64,000 bases of DNA from Pseudolysinimonas_A sp947085045 (GCA_947085045.1 CAMTUU010000006.1:160135-224134), one strand, 5' to 3'. Shown: positions 1 to 11,870, counted from the stretch's first letter. Numbers and translations are program-made. Notes: generated from the letters alone by a model not told the origin.

Positions 1-1042
1 CGCCCTTCTGATCGACCCCGCTACAGGCGACCGACACCACCTTGACCGTCACGTAGTTGGAGCCGCAGGTCTGGTCGCGATTGAGCGACCACATCGAAGC
101 CCTCCCGATGCCGTTCTGGAGGGCGAAGGCGTTGACGGCGCGCGCGTCGGCGAGGGTGAACACCTCCTCGGACACGTCGGTCTGACCGATCATCGGAGTG
201 ATGCCGACCTTGCTCCACAATGTCGCCTCGCTCAAGGTCACGCCGATCTCGGCGTAGAGCGCTCGGATCTGCCGCTGCAGTCCGCGCACCGAGCCCTCGA
301 CGCCGTCGAGCAACGACTGGCCAGACTCGAGTCCCGCACCGTAGTTCATCGTCATCGCGTTGACCCCGGCGAGATCGACGCCGCGCGCCAACATGTCGCG
401 CACGACGACTTGGCCACGCTCATCCAGACCCGACGGGGTGACCGGCAGGGTGAGCCAGACCGCGAGCGGCTGGTTCTTCGCCCGGAGTTCAGTCTGCAAC
501 TTCGCGATGGCGTCGGCACGCCGGGCGAGGGAGTCGGCCTGGTCGAGCGCCGCACCCTCGATGTCGAGGTCGATCGTCGAGATGCCGTAGCGCTCCACGA
601 CCTGCCGGTAGGCGGCGAGCAGATCGCCCGGATCGGTGCAGGCCACCGCGAGCTCGTCGTTGGCGAATCCGCCGAACGAGATCGCCACATCCCCGCCGTT
701 CTGTTCCAGTCGCGCGATGCGGCGATCGAGATCCAGCTGGTCGCCCGCTTCATCGAGCGTGTAGTGGGTTCCCCAGGTCGGGGTGCACGGGTCTTCCTTG
801 TCCGCCACGATGAACGAGAGCACGACGTTCTTCGCCGCATCGGAGGTCGGCTCCTCGAAGGCGAAGTTGGGGACGGCCGTGACGTCCGCATACCCGGCGA
901 ACCAGGGTGCCGCGGCCGCAGCGTCGGCGCGGCCGACCATCCACTGGGTACCCCAGATCCCGCCCGCCACGAGCCCGACGACGGCGCCGATCACGACGAG
1001 CAGCCGGACCACCGATAACCGGCGCCCTGCGAGGGCGCTCAC
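1..1042 (-). CDS. GH18 chitinase-like glycoside hydrolase, membrane-anchored (3' end outside window)
   Basis: The reading frame is open from a GTG at 1042 down to base 1, so the C-terminus is missing (347 codons visible). Residues about 10-30 form one hydrophobic segment (VVRLLVVIGAVVGLVAGG), a signal anchor that places the enzyme outside the cell. The body resembles bacterial GH18 proteins: a (beta/alpha)8-type sequence with the catalytic signature DLDIE, putative acid Glu near residue 162, and a late segment FALQNGIGRASMWSLNRD typical of secreted actinobacterial chitinase-like proteins. The start overlaps the stop of the upstream glycosyltransferase in a GTGA, so the two are co-translated. 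Substrate is inferred only: beta-1,4-linked GlcNAc polymer or the polymer made by its partner. Confidence 0.8.
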   Translation of the reverse strand, partial: MSALAGRRLSVVRLLVVIGAVVGLVAGGIWGTQWMVGRADAAAAAPWFAGYADVTAVPNFAFEEPTSDAAKNVVLSFIVADKEDPCTPTWGTHYTLDEAGDQLDLDRRIARLEQNGGDVAISFGGFANDELAVACTDPGDLLAAYRQVVERYGISTIDLDIEGAALDQADSLARRADAIAKLQTELRAKNQPLAVWLTLPVTPSGLDERGQVVVRDMLARGVDLAGVNAMTMNYGAGLESGQSLLDGVEGSVRGLQRQIRALYAEIGVTLSEATLWSKVGITPMIGQTDVSEEVFTLADARAVNAFALQNGIGRASMWSLNRDQTCGSNYVTVKVVSVACSGVDQKG

Positions 1043-3303
1043 GCCGCGACCTCGACGCGCGCGGGCTCGGGACGGCGCTCGGCCCCGGCCGGTGCTCCGC
1101 CGATGTACAGCACTGCCCTCCAGTCGGGAGTCGGTTCAGCTCCGGAAGACGCGACGCGTCGTGGTTTCCGCTCGACGAAGAGCCACCGCACGAGAGCCAG
1201 CACCGCGTCGACCACCATGTTGCCGACGCCGATGTACGAGACGGTCGCGACGGCGGTGAGCGCCGCGTTGAAAGCCGCGAAGGCCGCGTTCGCCCAGTTG
1301 CCCTCCGAGAAGTCGCGGACGAAGGTGAGGCCGGAGAACGCGATGATCAAGATCGGGGCGAGGATGTAGGCGATCGGCGTCGACGTGCGGTTCTTCACCT
1401 TGGGGGTGCGCGCGAACGGGATCTTCTTTCCCGTCAGCGCCTGCTGCAACGACTTCACCACCCCGGCGAGGTTCACCGGCATCAGGATGAGGTTGAAACC
1501 GTAGATCCGGAAGACGTCGCTCCGGCGGTATCCCATCGTGCGCAGGTCCGAAGCCATCGCGAGGAAATACGGCAGAGCGGCTCCCAGGACGAACGGGCTG
1601 AGTAGCCGGGAGTCGTAGGGAAACGCCAAGAGGAACAGCAAGCCGAACGTCGCCCAGGCGATCGATGCCATGTAGTTGACGCGAATCAGGATCTCCATCG
1701 AGCCCATGGGCCGACCAGCCCGGCGGCGCTCACGCGCTTCGCGCCAGAGCTTCGGCAGGATCAGAAGGCCGCCGTTGGCCCAACGCCTCCTCTGCACGAC
1801 GAGCGAGCCGAAGTCCGGCGGAGTCGCGCTGTAGCTCAAGCGCTCCGGGTAGTTCACGAGGGTCCAGCCGTGCCGACCGAGGTCGATGCTCGACTCGGTG
1901 TCCTCGATGACCGTGCGGTCCTGCACGAAGCGGCGGATCTCGAAACCGCCCTGCTGCTCGATCTCGACGATGTCCTCGAGTGCGCGCTTGCGGATCACCG
2001 CGTTCGCGCCGACCCAGAACGTCGCTCCGAACCGCGTCATCCCCTGGTGAAGAACGTGCTGGATGTCGGTGGTCGCTCCGGCAAGTCGCTCGATGCGCGT
2101 GCCCGCGCCCCGGAACGCCGAGTAGGGGGTCTGAGCGACGGCGACTCGGCCGTTCTCGGGCTGATCCAGGAGCTCGACGAGACGCAGGCAGTACTCCCGC
2201 AGCAGAAGCGAGTCGGCGTCGAGCGTGAGAACGAACTCCGTATCGGGTATCTGGAGGTCGGCCTCGCCGTCGGCGACCTCGCGGAGTACGACGCCGATCG
2301 GGGTGAGCTCCTCGCGGAACGAGCGGCCCATCAGCCCGATGTAGCTGTTGAGGTTCATCGCCTTGTTCGCCTCGTGGGAGAGGGATGCGAATCGCTTGCG
2401 CTCGAAGGTGCTCAGTTCGGCGCTGAACGTCCGGACCAGGCGACTGCGGAGCTCGATCATGCGTGCTCGAGCCGGCATCTCGCCGCCCTCCGACGCGCCA
2501 CGGAGTGCGTCGCCGACCAGTCGCAGATCGTCCGCGAGACCGCGGAGAATCTGCTCCACGAAGAAGGTGTCGACATGGTCGGTGACCGACTCGGCGTCCG
2601 CCATCGAGGCGAGCCAGCTCGCGGCCCACTCGTAGTCGCTCGCGAGCCCCAGCACCTCGCCGGGGTCGACCCAACTGCTCGCTGCACGAGAGGCGACCGC
2701 GCGCTCCGCCTCGCGGAAGCGGCTCGCCGGCTCGCGCAGTGCCGAGGTGATCTGATCGGCTAGCTCACGCGTCGCTTCGAGCCGGCCCAGAACGTCCGGC
2801 TCCGTCGGGAAGGGCGGGTCGTCGACGAGCAGCACGACGCGCAGGCCGGGATACTCCTGCAGCGCGGCCGACCACATCGTCTGGCGGACGACCGCGGTCT
2901 CCTCGGCGTAGGACGGGATGAGCACCGTCATTCCGGGGCTCCTCGAAGAGAAGTGCCGGTCGAGCTCGGCGCGGGGCACCCGCTCGTGATCGCGGAAGCG
3001 CTCCAGTGCTCCCTGACGCATGATCAGGTACATCAGCGCCGAGAAAGTCAGGAAGGTCACCACGACGAGGTAGGAGACGGCCTCCATCGTGAATCGGAAG
3101 CCCGTCCCGTAATCGAGGAACTGCCGGACGATCGTCGAGATCACGTACGCAGCCCAAGCCACCACCGTGACCACGATCGCAAGACGGCCGAACGTGATCG
3201 CTCGGTCGGAGGGCCGGATGTGGACGGAGGGGAGCGGGAGTCGGGCTCGTTCGCTGCCCCACTGACGACGGCGTGCGGGCGCGACAAATTGCTGCGGGTT
3301 CAT
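1039..3303 (-). CDS. Processive family-2 glycosyltransferase (cellulose/chitin/hyaluronan synthase-like)
   Basis: 754 residues. Two N-terminal membrane helices (about 40-62 and 72-95), a cytosolic GT2 domain and several C-terminal helices (after about 530). Catalytic landmarks of processive GT2 enzymes are present: DD at 161-162, DAD at 362-364, the ED pair in VIEDTE near 467, and QRRRW at 504-508. A charged insertion of about 180 residues separates the first Asp pair from DAD, longer than in plain cellulose synthases. The enzyme should polymerise a nucleotide-sugar and extrude the chain through its own membrane channel. It is followed without a gap by a GH18 gene, suggesting a synthase plus trimming hydrolase for an exopolysaccharide. 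No PilZ domain is seen. The ATG has an AAGGATG upstream as ribosome site. Confidence 0.85.
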   Translation of the reverse strand: MNPQQFVAPARRRQWGSERARLPLPSVHIRPSDRAITFGRLAIVVTVVAWAAYVISTIVRQFLDYGTGFRFTMEAVSYLVVVTFLTFSALMYLIMRQGALERFRDHERVPRAELDRHFSSRSPGMTVLIPSYAEETAVVRQTMWSAALQEYPGLRVVLLVDDPPFPTEPDVLGRLEATRELADQITSALREPASRFREAERAVASRAASSWVDPGEVLGLASDYEWAASWLASMADAESVTDHVDTFFVEQILRGLADDLRLVGDALRGASEGGEMPARARMIELRSRLVRTFSAELSTFERKRFASLSHEANKAMNLNSYIGLMGRSFREELTPIGVVLREVADGEADLQIPDTEFVLTLDADSLLLREYCLRLVELLDQPENGRVAVAQTPYSAFRGAGTRIERLAGATTDIQHVLHQGMTRFGATFWVGANAVIRKRALEDIVEIEQQGGFEIRRFVQDRTVIEDTESSIDLGRHGWTLVNYPERLSYSATPPDFGSLVVQRRRWANGGLLILPKLWREARERRRAGRPMGSMEILIRVNYMASIAWATFGLLFLLAFPYDSRLLSPFVLGAALPYFLAMASDLRTMGYRRSDVFRIYGFNLILMPVNLAGVVKSLQQALTGKKIPFARTPKVKNRTSTPIAYILAPILIIAFSGLTFVRDFSEGNWANAAFAAFNAALTAVATVSYIGVGNMVVDAVLALVRWLFVERKPRRVASSGAEPTPDWRAVLYIGGAPAGAERRPEPARVEVAA

Positions 3304-3466
3304 GGGGGGAAAGCATCCTTCGGGGGATGTGGGGGATGTCGATCTCGGGGTTGATCGACGAGGAGTCTATCTGCTTCACCGCCCGTTCTGTCCACCTAAA
3401 GGAGGACAAGGCGGAAGAACAGGAGACGAACGATCGCGGTCCAGGGATCCGCGCCCCGATCGGGCC

Positions 3467-3940
3467 TCAGGCGGAGACGGGGCGCACGTCGTCGAGAGCC
3501 GCCTTGTACTCCTCGATCGAGCGGGGCTCACCCGGGGCGGTGATGAACGAGGCACGGATGACGCCCTTGACGTCGATCACGAAGGTCGCGCGATTCGCGA
3601 AGCCCTTCTCCCCGAGGAACACGCCGTACTCCTTGGCGACGGCACCGTGCGGCCAGAAGTCGGCGAGCAGCTGGAAGTCGTAGCCCTCCTGCTCGGCGAA
3701 GGCGCGCAGGGTCGCCTTGGAGTCGACCGAGACGCCGAGCAGCTCGACCTCGTGGTCGGTGAAGATGTCGAGGTTGTCGCGCAGCGCGCACAGCTCGCCG
3801 GTGCAGACGCCCGAGAAGGCGAGCGGGAAGAAGACCAGGGCGACGGGCTTGACGCCGCGGAAGTCGCTGAGCCGGACGTGCTCGCCGAACTGGTTGGCGA
3901 GGTCGAAGTCGGGTGCCTGCGTGTCGTTCTCGAGAGCCAT
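3467..3940 (-). CDS. ahpE: Peroxiredoxin, AhpE-like
   Basis: 157 residues with the thioredoxin-fold peroxiredoxin layout. The peroxidatic site is PLAFSGVC (P39, S43, C46), the PxxxS/TxxC motif, followed by a second cysteine at 51 that could act as resolving residue. It reduces hydrogen peroxide, organic peroxides or peroxynitrite in the cytosol. The start ATG at 3940 is preferred over an in-frame start further upstream because AAAGGAA lies about 11 nt before it and because the family begins near MALENDTQAPDF. The gene is divergent from aceE, the same neighbourhood as AhpE in mycobacteria. The 186-nt gap between them must hold both promoters. Confidence 0.9.
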   Translation of the reverse strand: MALENDTQAPDFDLANQFGEHVRLSDFRGVKPVALVFFPLAFSGVCTGELCALRDNLDIFTDHEVELLGVSVDSKATLRAFAEQEGYDFQLLADFWPHGAVAKEYGVFLGEKGFANRATFVIDVKGVIRASFITAPGEPRSIEEYKAALDDVRPVSA

Positions 3941-4126
3941 GGCTGCTCGTGTTCCTTTCGACCCGAACGGGGAGTCCAGGGTCCAGCGGTCGATACTACG
4001 CCTCGGGAAGCGCAACGGCTGGGACAACTAGAGTGGAGTCGCGCTCTGCGCGGCGATCCACGAGATCGCACCCCTCAAGCCATCCAGCACGCTCTACCAG
4101 CGTCGAACACTTCTGTGAGGTCACCG

Positions 4127-6853
<2,727 letters not shown>

Positions 6854-6881
6854 CCCGCCCACCTCTCATTAGGAGATCCCG

Positions 6882-8081
6882 GTGGCACCCGCGCGCACCA
6901 AGCAGCAGACCCTCGCCTGGCTGCGGACGTTGTCGGGCGAGCTCTCGACGGCGACCCTCAAGCGCCTCGAGGACACGCTGCCCTGGTACCGCGACATGCC
7001 GCCGGGCCGGCGCAGCGCCGTCGGTCTCGTCGCGCAGGCGGGCATCACGTCGTTCATCTCCTGGTTCGACGACCCCAAATCGATCCCGTGGATCGCGGCG
7101 GATGTCTTCGGTGCGGCTCCTCGCGAACTGCTGCGCTCGGTGAGCCTGCAGCAGACGCTGCAGCTGATCCGGGTGACGGTGGAGATCGTCGAGCAGCGGG
7201 TGAAGAACGACGACGAGAGCCTGCGCGAGGCGATCCTGCTCTACTCGCGCGAGATCGCGTTCGCGGCGGCCGACGTCTACGCCCGGGCCGCCGAGGCGCG
7301 CGGCCTGTGGGATGCCCGCCTCGAGGCCCTCGTCGTCGACTCGATCCTCACCGGCGAGTACGACTCCGAGCTGCCGTCGCGGATCGCCGCACTCGGCTGG
7401 AACGGACACGGCGAGGTGAGCGTGCTCGTCGGCACCGCCCCGCGGATGCTCGACGTCGACATGCTGCGCCGCACCGCCCGGCACCTCGACGCCGACGTGC
7501 TCATCGGCGTGCAGGGCAGCCGACTGGTCATCGTGATCGGTCGCGTCGACGCCCAGGCCGACGGCGAGGCCGTCGAGTCCACCGTCGAGCCGCGCCCGTT
7601 CCTCGACATCGCCGCAGAACTCGAACCCGGTTTCGGCCCCGGTCATCTCGTGCTCGGTCACTCCGTCGCGTCGCTGCTCGAAGCCGCCCGCAGCGCCAAG
7701 GCCGCCCTCGCCGGCTTCGCCGTAGCCCGGGCCTGGCGCAACGCCCCGCGTCCCGCCCTCGCCGACGACCTGTTGCCCGAGCGCGCGTTCGCCGGCGACC
7801 CGCTCGCCCGGTCGACCCTCATCAATCGGATCTACCGCCCCCTGCAGGACCACTCGACCGAGCTGCTGACGACGCTGTGGTGCTACCTCGACAACGGCCG
7901 CTCACTCGAGGCGACGGCGCGCGAGCTCTTCGTGCACCCGAACACCGTGCGCTACCGCCTCAAGCGCATCTCGGAGGTCATCGGCTACGACGCCACGGGT
8001 GCCCGCGAGGCCCTCATCCTGCAGGCCGCTCTCGTCGTCGGCGCGATCGCCGGGTCGCCCAAGGGCAACCCGGACCGCTGA
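6882..8081 (+). CDS. fasR: PucR-family transcriptional regulator of fatty acid synthesis, FasR-like
   Basis: 399 residues. The C-terminal 60 residues carry the PucR-type helix-turn-helix (LEATARELFVHPNTVRYRLKR), preceded by a GGDEF-like central region; the N-terminus has no recognised sensor. Its place between aceE and fabDHPF is that of SCO2386 (FasR) of Streptomyces coelicolor and Rv2242 of M. tuberculosis; FasR activates the FAS operon there. GTG start at 6882 with AGGAG nine bases upstream. Only 88 nt separate it from fabD, and that gap holds an inverted repeat that could be its operator. Function is by synteny and family; the effector (acyl-CoA or other) cannot be read from the sequence. 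Confidence 0.85.
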   Translation: MAPARTKQQTLAWLRTLSGELSTATLKRLEDTLPWYRDMPPGRRSAVGLVAQAGITSFISWFDDPKSIPWIAADVFGAAPRELLRSVSLQQTLQLIRVTVEIVEQRVKNDDESLREAILLYSREIAFAAADVYARAAEARGLWDARLEALVVDSILTGEYDSELPSRIAALGWNGHGEVSVLVGTAPRMLDVDMLRRTARHLDADVLIGVQGSRLVIVIGRVDAQADGEAVESTVEPRPFLDIAAELEPGFGPGHLVLGHSVASLLEAARSAKAALAGFAVARAWRNAPRPALADDLLPERAFAGDPLARSTLINRIYRPLQDHSTELLTTLWCYLDNGRSLEATARELFVHPNTVRYRLKRISEVIGYDATGAREALILQAALVVGAIAGSPKGNPDR

Positions 8082-8090
8082 GTCTTCGTA

Positions 8091-8109
8091 GGAATCCCCC
8101 AACGATTCC
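8091..8109. promoter_or_regulatory. Inverted repeat GGAATC-N7-GATTCC upstream of fabD
   Basis: A perfect 6-bp dyad (8091-8096 and 8104-8109, spacer CCCCAAC) begins 9 nt after the stop of the FasR-like gene and ends 60 nt before the fabD start. Size and position fit an operator for the adjacent regulator. No bound protein is shown by sequence alone, and a 6-bp dyad can occur by chance. Confidence 0.35.
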
Positions 8110-8169
8110 CGCGGTTCTTCGTCGGGTCGCCCCCACGGCGCTCCCCCGGTGCTGGCAGGATGGTCTCTC

Positions 8170-9087
8170 GTGAGTGTCGTCGTCGTAGCCCCCGGACAGG
8201 GATCGCAGACCCCCGGATTCCTGGAACCCTGGCTCGCCGAGCCCGTCTTCGCCGACCATCTCGGCACCCTGACGGAGGCCGCGGGCCTCGACCTGGTCGC
8301 CCACGGCACCGTCTCCGACGCCGACACCATCCGCGACACCGCGGTCGCGCAGCCGCTCATCGTCGCGGCCTCCCTCCTCGCCTTCGGCGCTCTCGCCGGA
8401 TCCCGCGACAAGCTCGCGGGCGTCGCCGGGCACTCGGTCGGCGAGTTCGCCGCGGCGGCCGCGGCCGGCATCCTGACCGAGGCCGACGCGCTCGCCCTGG
8501 TGCGGGAGCGCGGCGACGCGATGGCCGAGGCCGCTTCGCTCGTCGCGACCGGCATGAGCGCCGTCATCGGCGGCGACGAGAACGCCCTGATCGAACAGCT
8601 GGATGCCCTCGGCCTCTCCCCCGCGAACTACAACGGCGGCGGGCAGCTGGTCGTCGCCGGCGACCTCGTCGCCCTCGCCCAGCTCGCCGAGTACCCGCCG
8701 GCCGGATCCCGGGTCATCCCGCTCCAGGTCGCCGGGGCGTTCCATACCCGGTACATGCTCCCCGCCGTCGAACGGCTGCGCACCGCCGCGGCCGGGGTGA
8801 CCGCGAGCGACCCCGCCACGACCATCTGGACCAACAAGGACGGCTCGACCGTCGCCGCCGGGGCCGCCTTCGTCGACCTGCTGGTCGGCCAGGTCGCCAA
8901 CCCGGTGCGCTGGGACCTCACCATGGCGGCGTTCGAGAGGGCCGGCGTGACCGGTCTCGTCGAACTCGCCCCGGCCGGCGCCCTCGTCGGTCTCGCCAAG
9001 CGCGGGCTGAAGGGCCTGCCCACGGTCGCGGTGAAGACGCCCGATGACATCCCCGCCGCGCTTGACCTGATCGAGAGCCACGCATGA
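8170..9087 (+). CDS. fabD: Malonyl-CoA:ACP transacylase
   Basis: 305 residues. Transfers malonyl from CoA to acyl carrier protein to supply chain extension. Motifs: APGQGSQ near the N-terminus, nucleophile Ser89 in GHSVGE, and catalytic His192 in GAFHTRYM. The GTG at 8170 is preferred to an earlier in-frame GTG at 8149 because AGGATGG lies about 7 nt upstream and the protein then starts directly with the family's first beta strand. First gene of the fabD-fabH-acpP-fabF operon; its stop overlaps the fabH start by 4 nt. Confidence 0.95.
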   Translation: MSVVVVAPGQGSQTPGFLEPWLAEPVFADHLGTLTEAAGLDLVAHGTVSDADTIRDTAVAQPLIVAASLLAFGALAGSRDKLAGVAGHSVGEFAAAAAAGILTEADALALVRERGDAMAEAASLVATGMSAVIGGDENALIEQLDALGLSPANYNGGGQLVVAGDLVALAQLAEYPPAGSRVIPLQVAGAFHTRYMLPAVERLRTAAAGVTASDPATTIWTNKDGSTVAAGAAFVDLLVGQVANPVRWDLTMAAFERAGVTGLVELAPAGALVGLAKRGLKGLPTVAVKTPDDIPAALDLIESHA

Positions 9088-10082
9088 CCACGCTGAAGCA
9101 GTCTGAAGGCCCCAAGTACACCCGCATCCTGGCTTTGGGGGCGGCGCGCGGCGACCTGACGGTGCCGAACGACGACCTCGTCGGGCCGATCGACTCGAGC
9201 GACGAGTGGATCCGGCAGCGCACCGGCATCATCACCCGCAAGCGCGCCAGCAAGGGCGTCGGCGCGATCGATCTCGCCGAGACCGCATCCAACGAGGCGA
9301 TCGCGAAGGCGGGCATCCGTCCCGACCAGATCGGCGCGGTCATCGTCTCGACGATCAGCAACGTCGCGGTCACTCCCTCGATGTCGGCGCTGCTCGCCGA
9401 CAAGATCGGCGCCAACCCGGCTCCGGCGTACGACGTCAGCGCCGCGTGCGCCGGCTACACCTACGCGATCGCCCAGGCAGACGCCCTCATCCGCAGCGGC
9501 GCCGCCGAGTACGTGCTCGTCGTGGGTGCCGAGAAGCTCTCGCAGTACGTGCACCCCGAAGACCGCTCGATCTCGTTCCTGCTGGGCGACGGCGCGGGCG
9601 CCGCGATCGTCGGACCCGCCGACGAGCCGGGCATCTCGGCGTCCGTTTGGGGCTCCGACGGCTCCAAGTGGGATGCCGTCGGCATGAACGCGACCTTCGA
9701 GGAGTACCTCGACAAGGTGAAGCCGTGGCCGACGATGCGCCAGGACGGCCAGACCGTCTTCCGCTGGGCCGTCTGGGAGATGGCGAAGGTCGCCAAGCAG
9801 GCCCTGGATGCCGCCGGCGTCACCGTCGACGACCTCGCGGCCTTCATCCCGCATCAGGCGAACATGCGCATCATCGACGAACTCGCGAAGCAGCTCGGGC
9901 TCCCCGAGAAGGTGCTGATCGGCCGCGACATCGAGACGACCGGCAACACCTCGGCCGCCTCGATCCCGCTGGCCACCCACCGTCTGCTCGAGGAGCACCC
10001 CGCGCTCAGCGGCGGTCTCGCCCTGCAGATCGGCTTCGGCGCGGGTCTCGTCTACGGCGCGCAGGTCGTCCGGCTGCCCTAG
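9084..10082 (+). CDS. fabH: Beta-ketoacyl-ACP synthase III
   Basis: 332 residues. Condenses an acyl-CoA starter with malonyl-ACP to begin each fatty-acid chain; in actinobacteria the starters are often branched. The Cys-His-Asn triad is Cys122 (DVSAACAG), His257 (IPHQAN) and Asn288 (GNTSAAS). The start is in an ATGA overlap with fabD, so the pair is translationally coupled. After the stop, 83 nt lead to acpP, with TAATAGACT near 10089 as a possible extra -10 for acpP. Confidence 0.95.
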   Translation: MTTLKQSEGPKYTRILALGAARGDLTVPNDDLVGPIDSSDEWIRQRTGIITRKRASKGVGAIDLAETASNEAIAKAGIRPDQIGAVIVSTISNVAVTPSMSALLADKIGANPAPAYDVSAACAGYTYAIAQADALIRSGAAEYVLVVGAEKLSQYVHPEDRSISFLLGDGAGAAIVGPADEPGISASVWGSDGSKWDAVGMNATFEEYLDKVKPWPTMRQDGQTVFRWAVWEMAKVAKQALDAAGVTVDDLAAFIPHQANMRIIDELAKQLGLPEKVLIGRDIETTGNTSAASIPLATHRLLEEHPALSGGLALQIGFGAGLVYGAQVVRLP

Positions 10083-10165
10083 GCCCTCTAATAGACTCGA
10101 TCCGGTCATTCGAACGTCCGAGCCCCACCCCGCTGCGCACGCCGCAGATCCCAAAGGAGAAACAC

Positions 10166-10414
10166 ATGGCACTGTCCACCGAAGAGGTCCTCTCGGGCCT
10201 CGCCGAGCTCATCAACGACGAGACCGGCATCGCGACCGACAGCGTGGAGCTCGACAAGTCGTTCACCGACGACCTCGACATCGACTCCATCTCGATGATG
10301 ACGATCGTCGTCAACGCCGAAGAGAAGTTCGACGTGAAGATCCCCGACGAAGAGGTCAAGAACCTCGTCACCGTCGGCGACGCCGTCAGCTTCATCGTCA
10401 AGGCCCAGGCCTAG
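10166..10414 (+). CDS. acpP: Acyl carrier protein
   Basis: 82 residues, acidic, with the phosphopantetheine site DSI (Ser41, in DLDIDSISMM). It carries the growing acyl chain between the Fab enzymes. The start ATG has a near-perfect AAAGGAGA 6-7 nt upstream, the strongest ribosome site in the operon, consistent with ACP being needed in excess. A terminator-like hairpin lies just behind it and would let acpP be made at higher level than fabF. Confidence 0.95.
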   Translation: MALSTEEVLSGLAELINDETGIATDSVELDKSFTDDLDIDSISMMTIVVNAEEKFDVKIPDEEVKNLVTVGDAVSFIVKAQA

Positions 10415-10429
10415 GCACTCAGCCGTTCC

Positions 10430-10460
10430 GGGTGGGGGCTCGCGCCCCCGCCCACGTTTT
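10430..10460 (+). terminator. Intercistronic terminator/attenuator between acpP and fabF
   Basis: Stem GGGTGGGGGC (10430-10439), loop TCGC, stem GCCCCCGCCC (10444-10453) with one G-U pair, then ACG and four T (10457-10460). This is a compact G+C hairpin with a short T run inside an otherwise continuous operon. A partial terminator here would set a high acpP to fabF ratio; an RNA-stabilising 3' end for acpP is the other reading. Confidence 0.65.
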
Positions 10461-10478
10461 CAGGAGCACGAGTTTCGA

Positions 10479-11720
10479 ATGACCAAGCGAATCGTCGTCA
10501 CCGGAATCGGTGCATCCACCCCGCTCGGCGGGACGGCCCAGGACACCTGGACGGCTCTGCTCGCCGGCGAGTCCGGGGCGAACACCCTGACCCACGAGTG
10601 GGCCGGCCGCTACGACCTCCCCGTCACCTTCGCCATGGAGGCCAAGGTGCGCCCGTCGGAGGTGCTGGAGCGGGTCGAGACCAAGCGTCTCGACCCGAAC
10701 AGCCAGTTCGCGCTCATCTCAGCGCGCGAGGCCTGGGCGGATGCCGGCGCGCCCGACATCGACAAGACCCGCATCGGCGTCGAGTACTCGACCGGCATCG
10801 GCGGCCTCTGGACCCTCCTCGACGCGTGGGACACCCTCCGCGAGAAGGGTTCGCGCCGGGTGCTGCCGATGACCGTGCCGATGCTCATGCCGAACGCGGC
10901 CTCTGCGGCGGTGTCGATGGATCTGGATGCCCGCGCCTTCGCCCGCACCGATGTGTCGGCCTGCGCGTCGAGCACCGAGGCCATCGCCAACGCCTACGAC
11001 CACCTGCAGGCCGGCTACGCCGACATCATCCTGGCCGGCGGCTCCGAGTCGTGCGTGCACCCGATCACCCTCGCGTCGTTCTCGTCGATGCAGGCGCTCT
11101 CCCGTCGCAACGACGACCCGAAGCGCGCCTCGCGGCCCTACGACGTCGACCGCGACGGGTTCGTCATGGGTGAAGGTGCCGCGACGCTCGTGCTCGAGAC
11201 CGAGGAGCACGCCCTCGCGCGCGGCGCCAAGATCTACGCCGAGATCGCCGGCGGCGGCGTGACGAGCGACTCGTACCACATCACCGCGCCCGACCCCGAG
11301 GGCCGCGGGGCCGCCCGGGCGGTCTACGCCGCGCTCGCCCAGGCCGGCGCGACGATCGACGACGTCACCCACATCAACGCCCACGCGACGAGCACCCCGG
11401 TCGGCGACATCGCCGAGTACAAGGCGCTCCTCGCCGTCTTCGGCGACCGCGTGCGCGAGATCCCGGTGTCGGCCACGAAGGGCGCCCACGGGCACCTCCT
11501 CGGCGGCACGGGAGCGCTCGAGGCGATGATCACGGTGCTCGCAGTGCAGAGCCGCACCGCCCCGCCGACCATCAACCTCGACAACCAGGATCCCGAGATC
11601 CCGCTGTTCGTGCCGACCGCGCCGCACGCCCTGGGCGACGCGCCGCAGCTCGCGATCAGCAACTCGTTCGGCTTCGGCGGCCACAACGCCGTCGTCGCGA
11701 TCCGCTCCTACGACGCCTGA
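10479..11720 (+). CDS. fabF: Beta-ketoacyl-ACP synthase II
   Basis: 413 residues. Elongating ketosynthase of type II fatty-acid synthesis. Cys-His-His triad: Cys162 (DVSACASSTEA), His302 (NAHATSTPVGD) and His337 (KGAHGHLLGG); the C-terminus has the typical NSFGFGGHN. CAGGAG lies 12 nt before the ATG. Last gene of the FAS operon; the next gene on the strand is 150 nt on and unrelated. Confidence 0.95.
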   Translation: MTKRIVVTGIGASTPLGGTAQDTWTALLAGESGANTLTHEWAGRYDLPVTFAMEAKVRPSEVLERVETKRLDPNSQFALISAREAWADAGAPDIDKTRIGVEYSTGIGGLWTLLDAWDTLREKGSRRVLPMTVPMLMPNAASAAVSMDLDARAFARTDVSACASSTEAIANAYDHLQAGYADIILAGGSESCVHPITLASFSSMQALSRRNDDPKRASRPYDVDRDGFVMGEGAATLVLETEEHALARGAKIYAEIAGGGVTSDSYHITAPDPEGRGAARAVYAALAQAGATIDDVTHINAHATSTPVGDIAEYKALLAVFGDRVREIPVSATKGAHGHLLGGTGALEAMITVLAVQSRTAPPTINLDNQDPEIPLFVPTAPHALGDAPQLAISNSFGFGGHNAVVAIRSYDA

Positions 11721-11870
11721 CCTTCGGGGACCTGCTCTTTACGCTGCGCAAAGTTGCACGCGCTGCCGTCCTGCGGGGCGCGGATGCGACTTCCGGGCGC
11801 GCAAAGAGTCTTCCGCCGGCGCGGAATCTCAGTCATGGGCGCCTTCGTCGAGCAGGCGTAGGTTGAAGGC

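Noticed and set aside
3380..3410. GTCCACCT-AA-AGGAGGAC near-palindrome in the gap between glycosyltransferase and peroxiredoxin
   Set aside because: One mismatch, contains a ribosome-site-like AGGAGG by chance, and there is no gene start in the right place.
3302..4126. Upstream extension of the aceE frame
   Set aside because: The added 275 residues are antisense to the peroxiredoxin gene and carry no family similarity; the GTG at 4127 has a good ribosome site.
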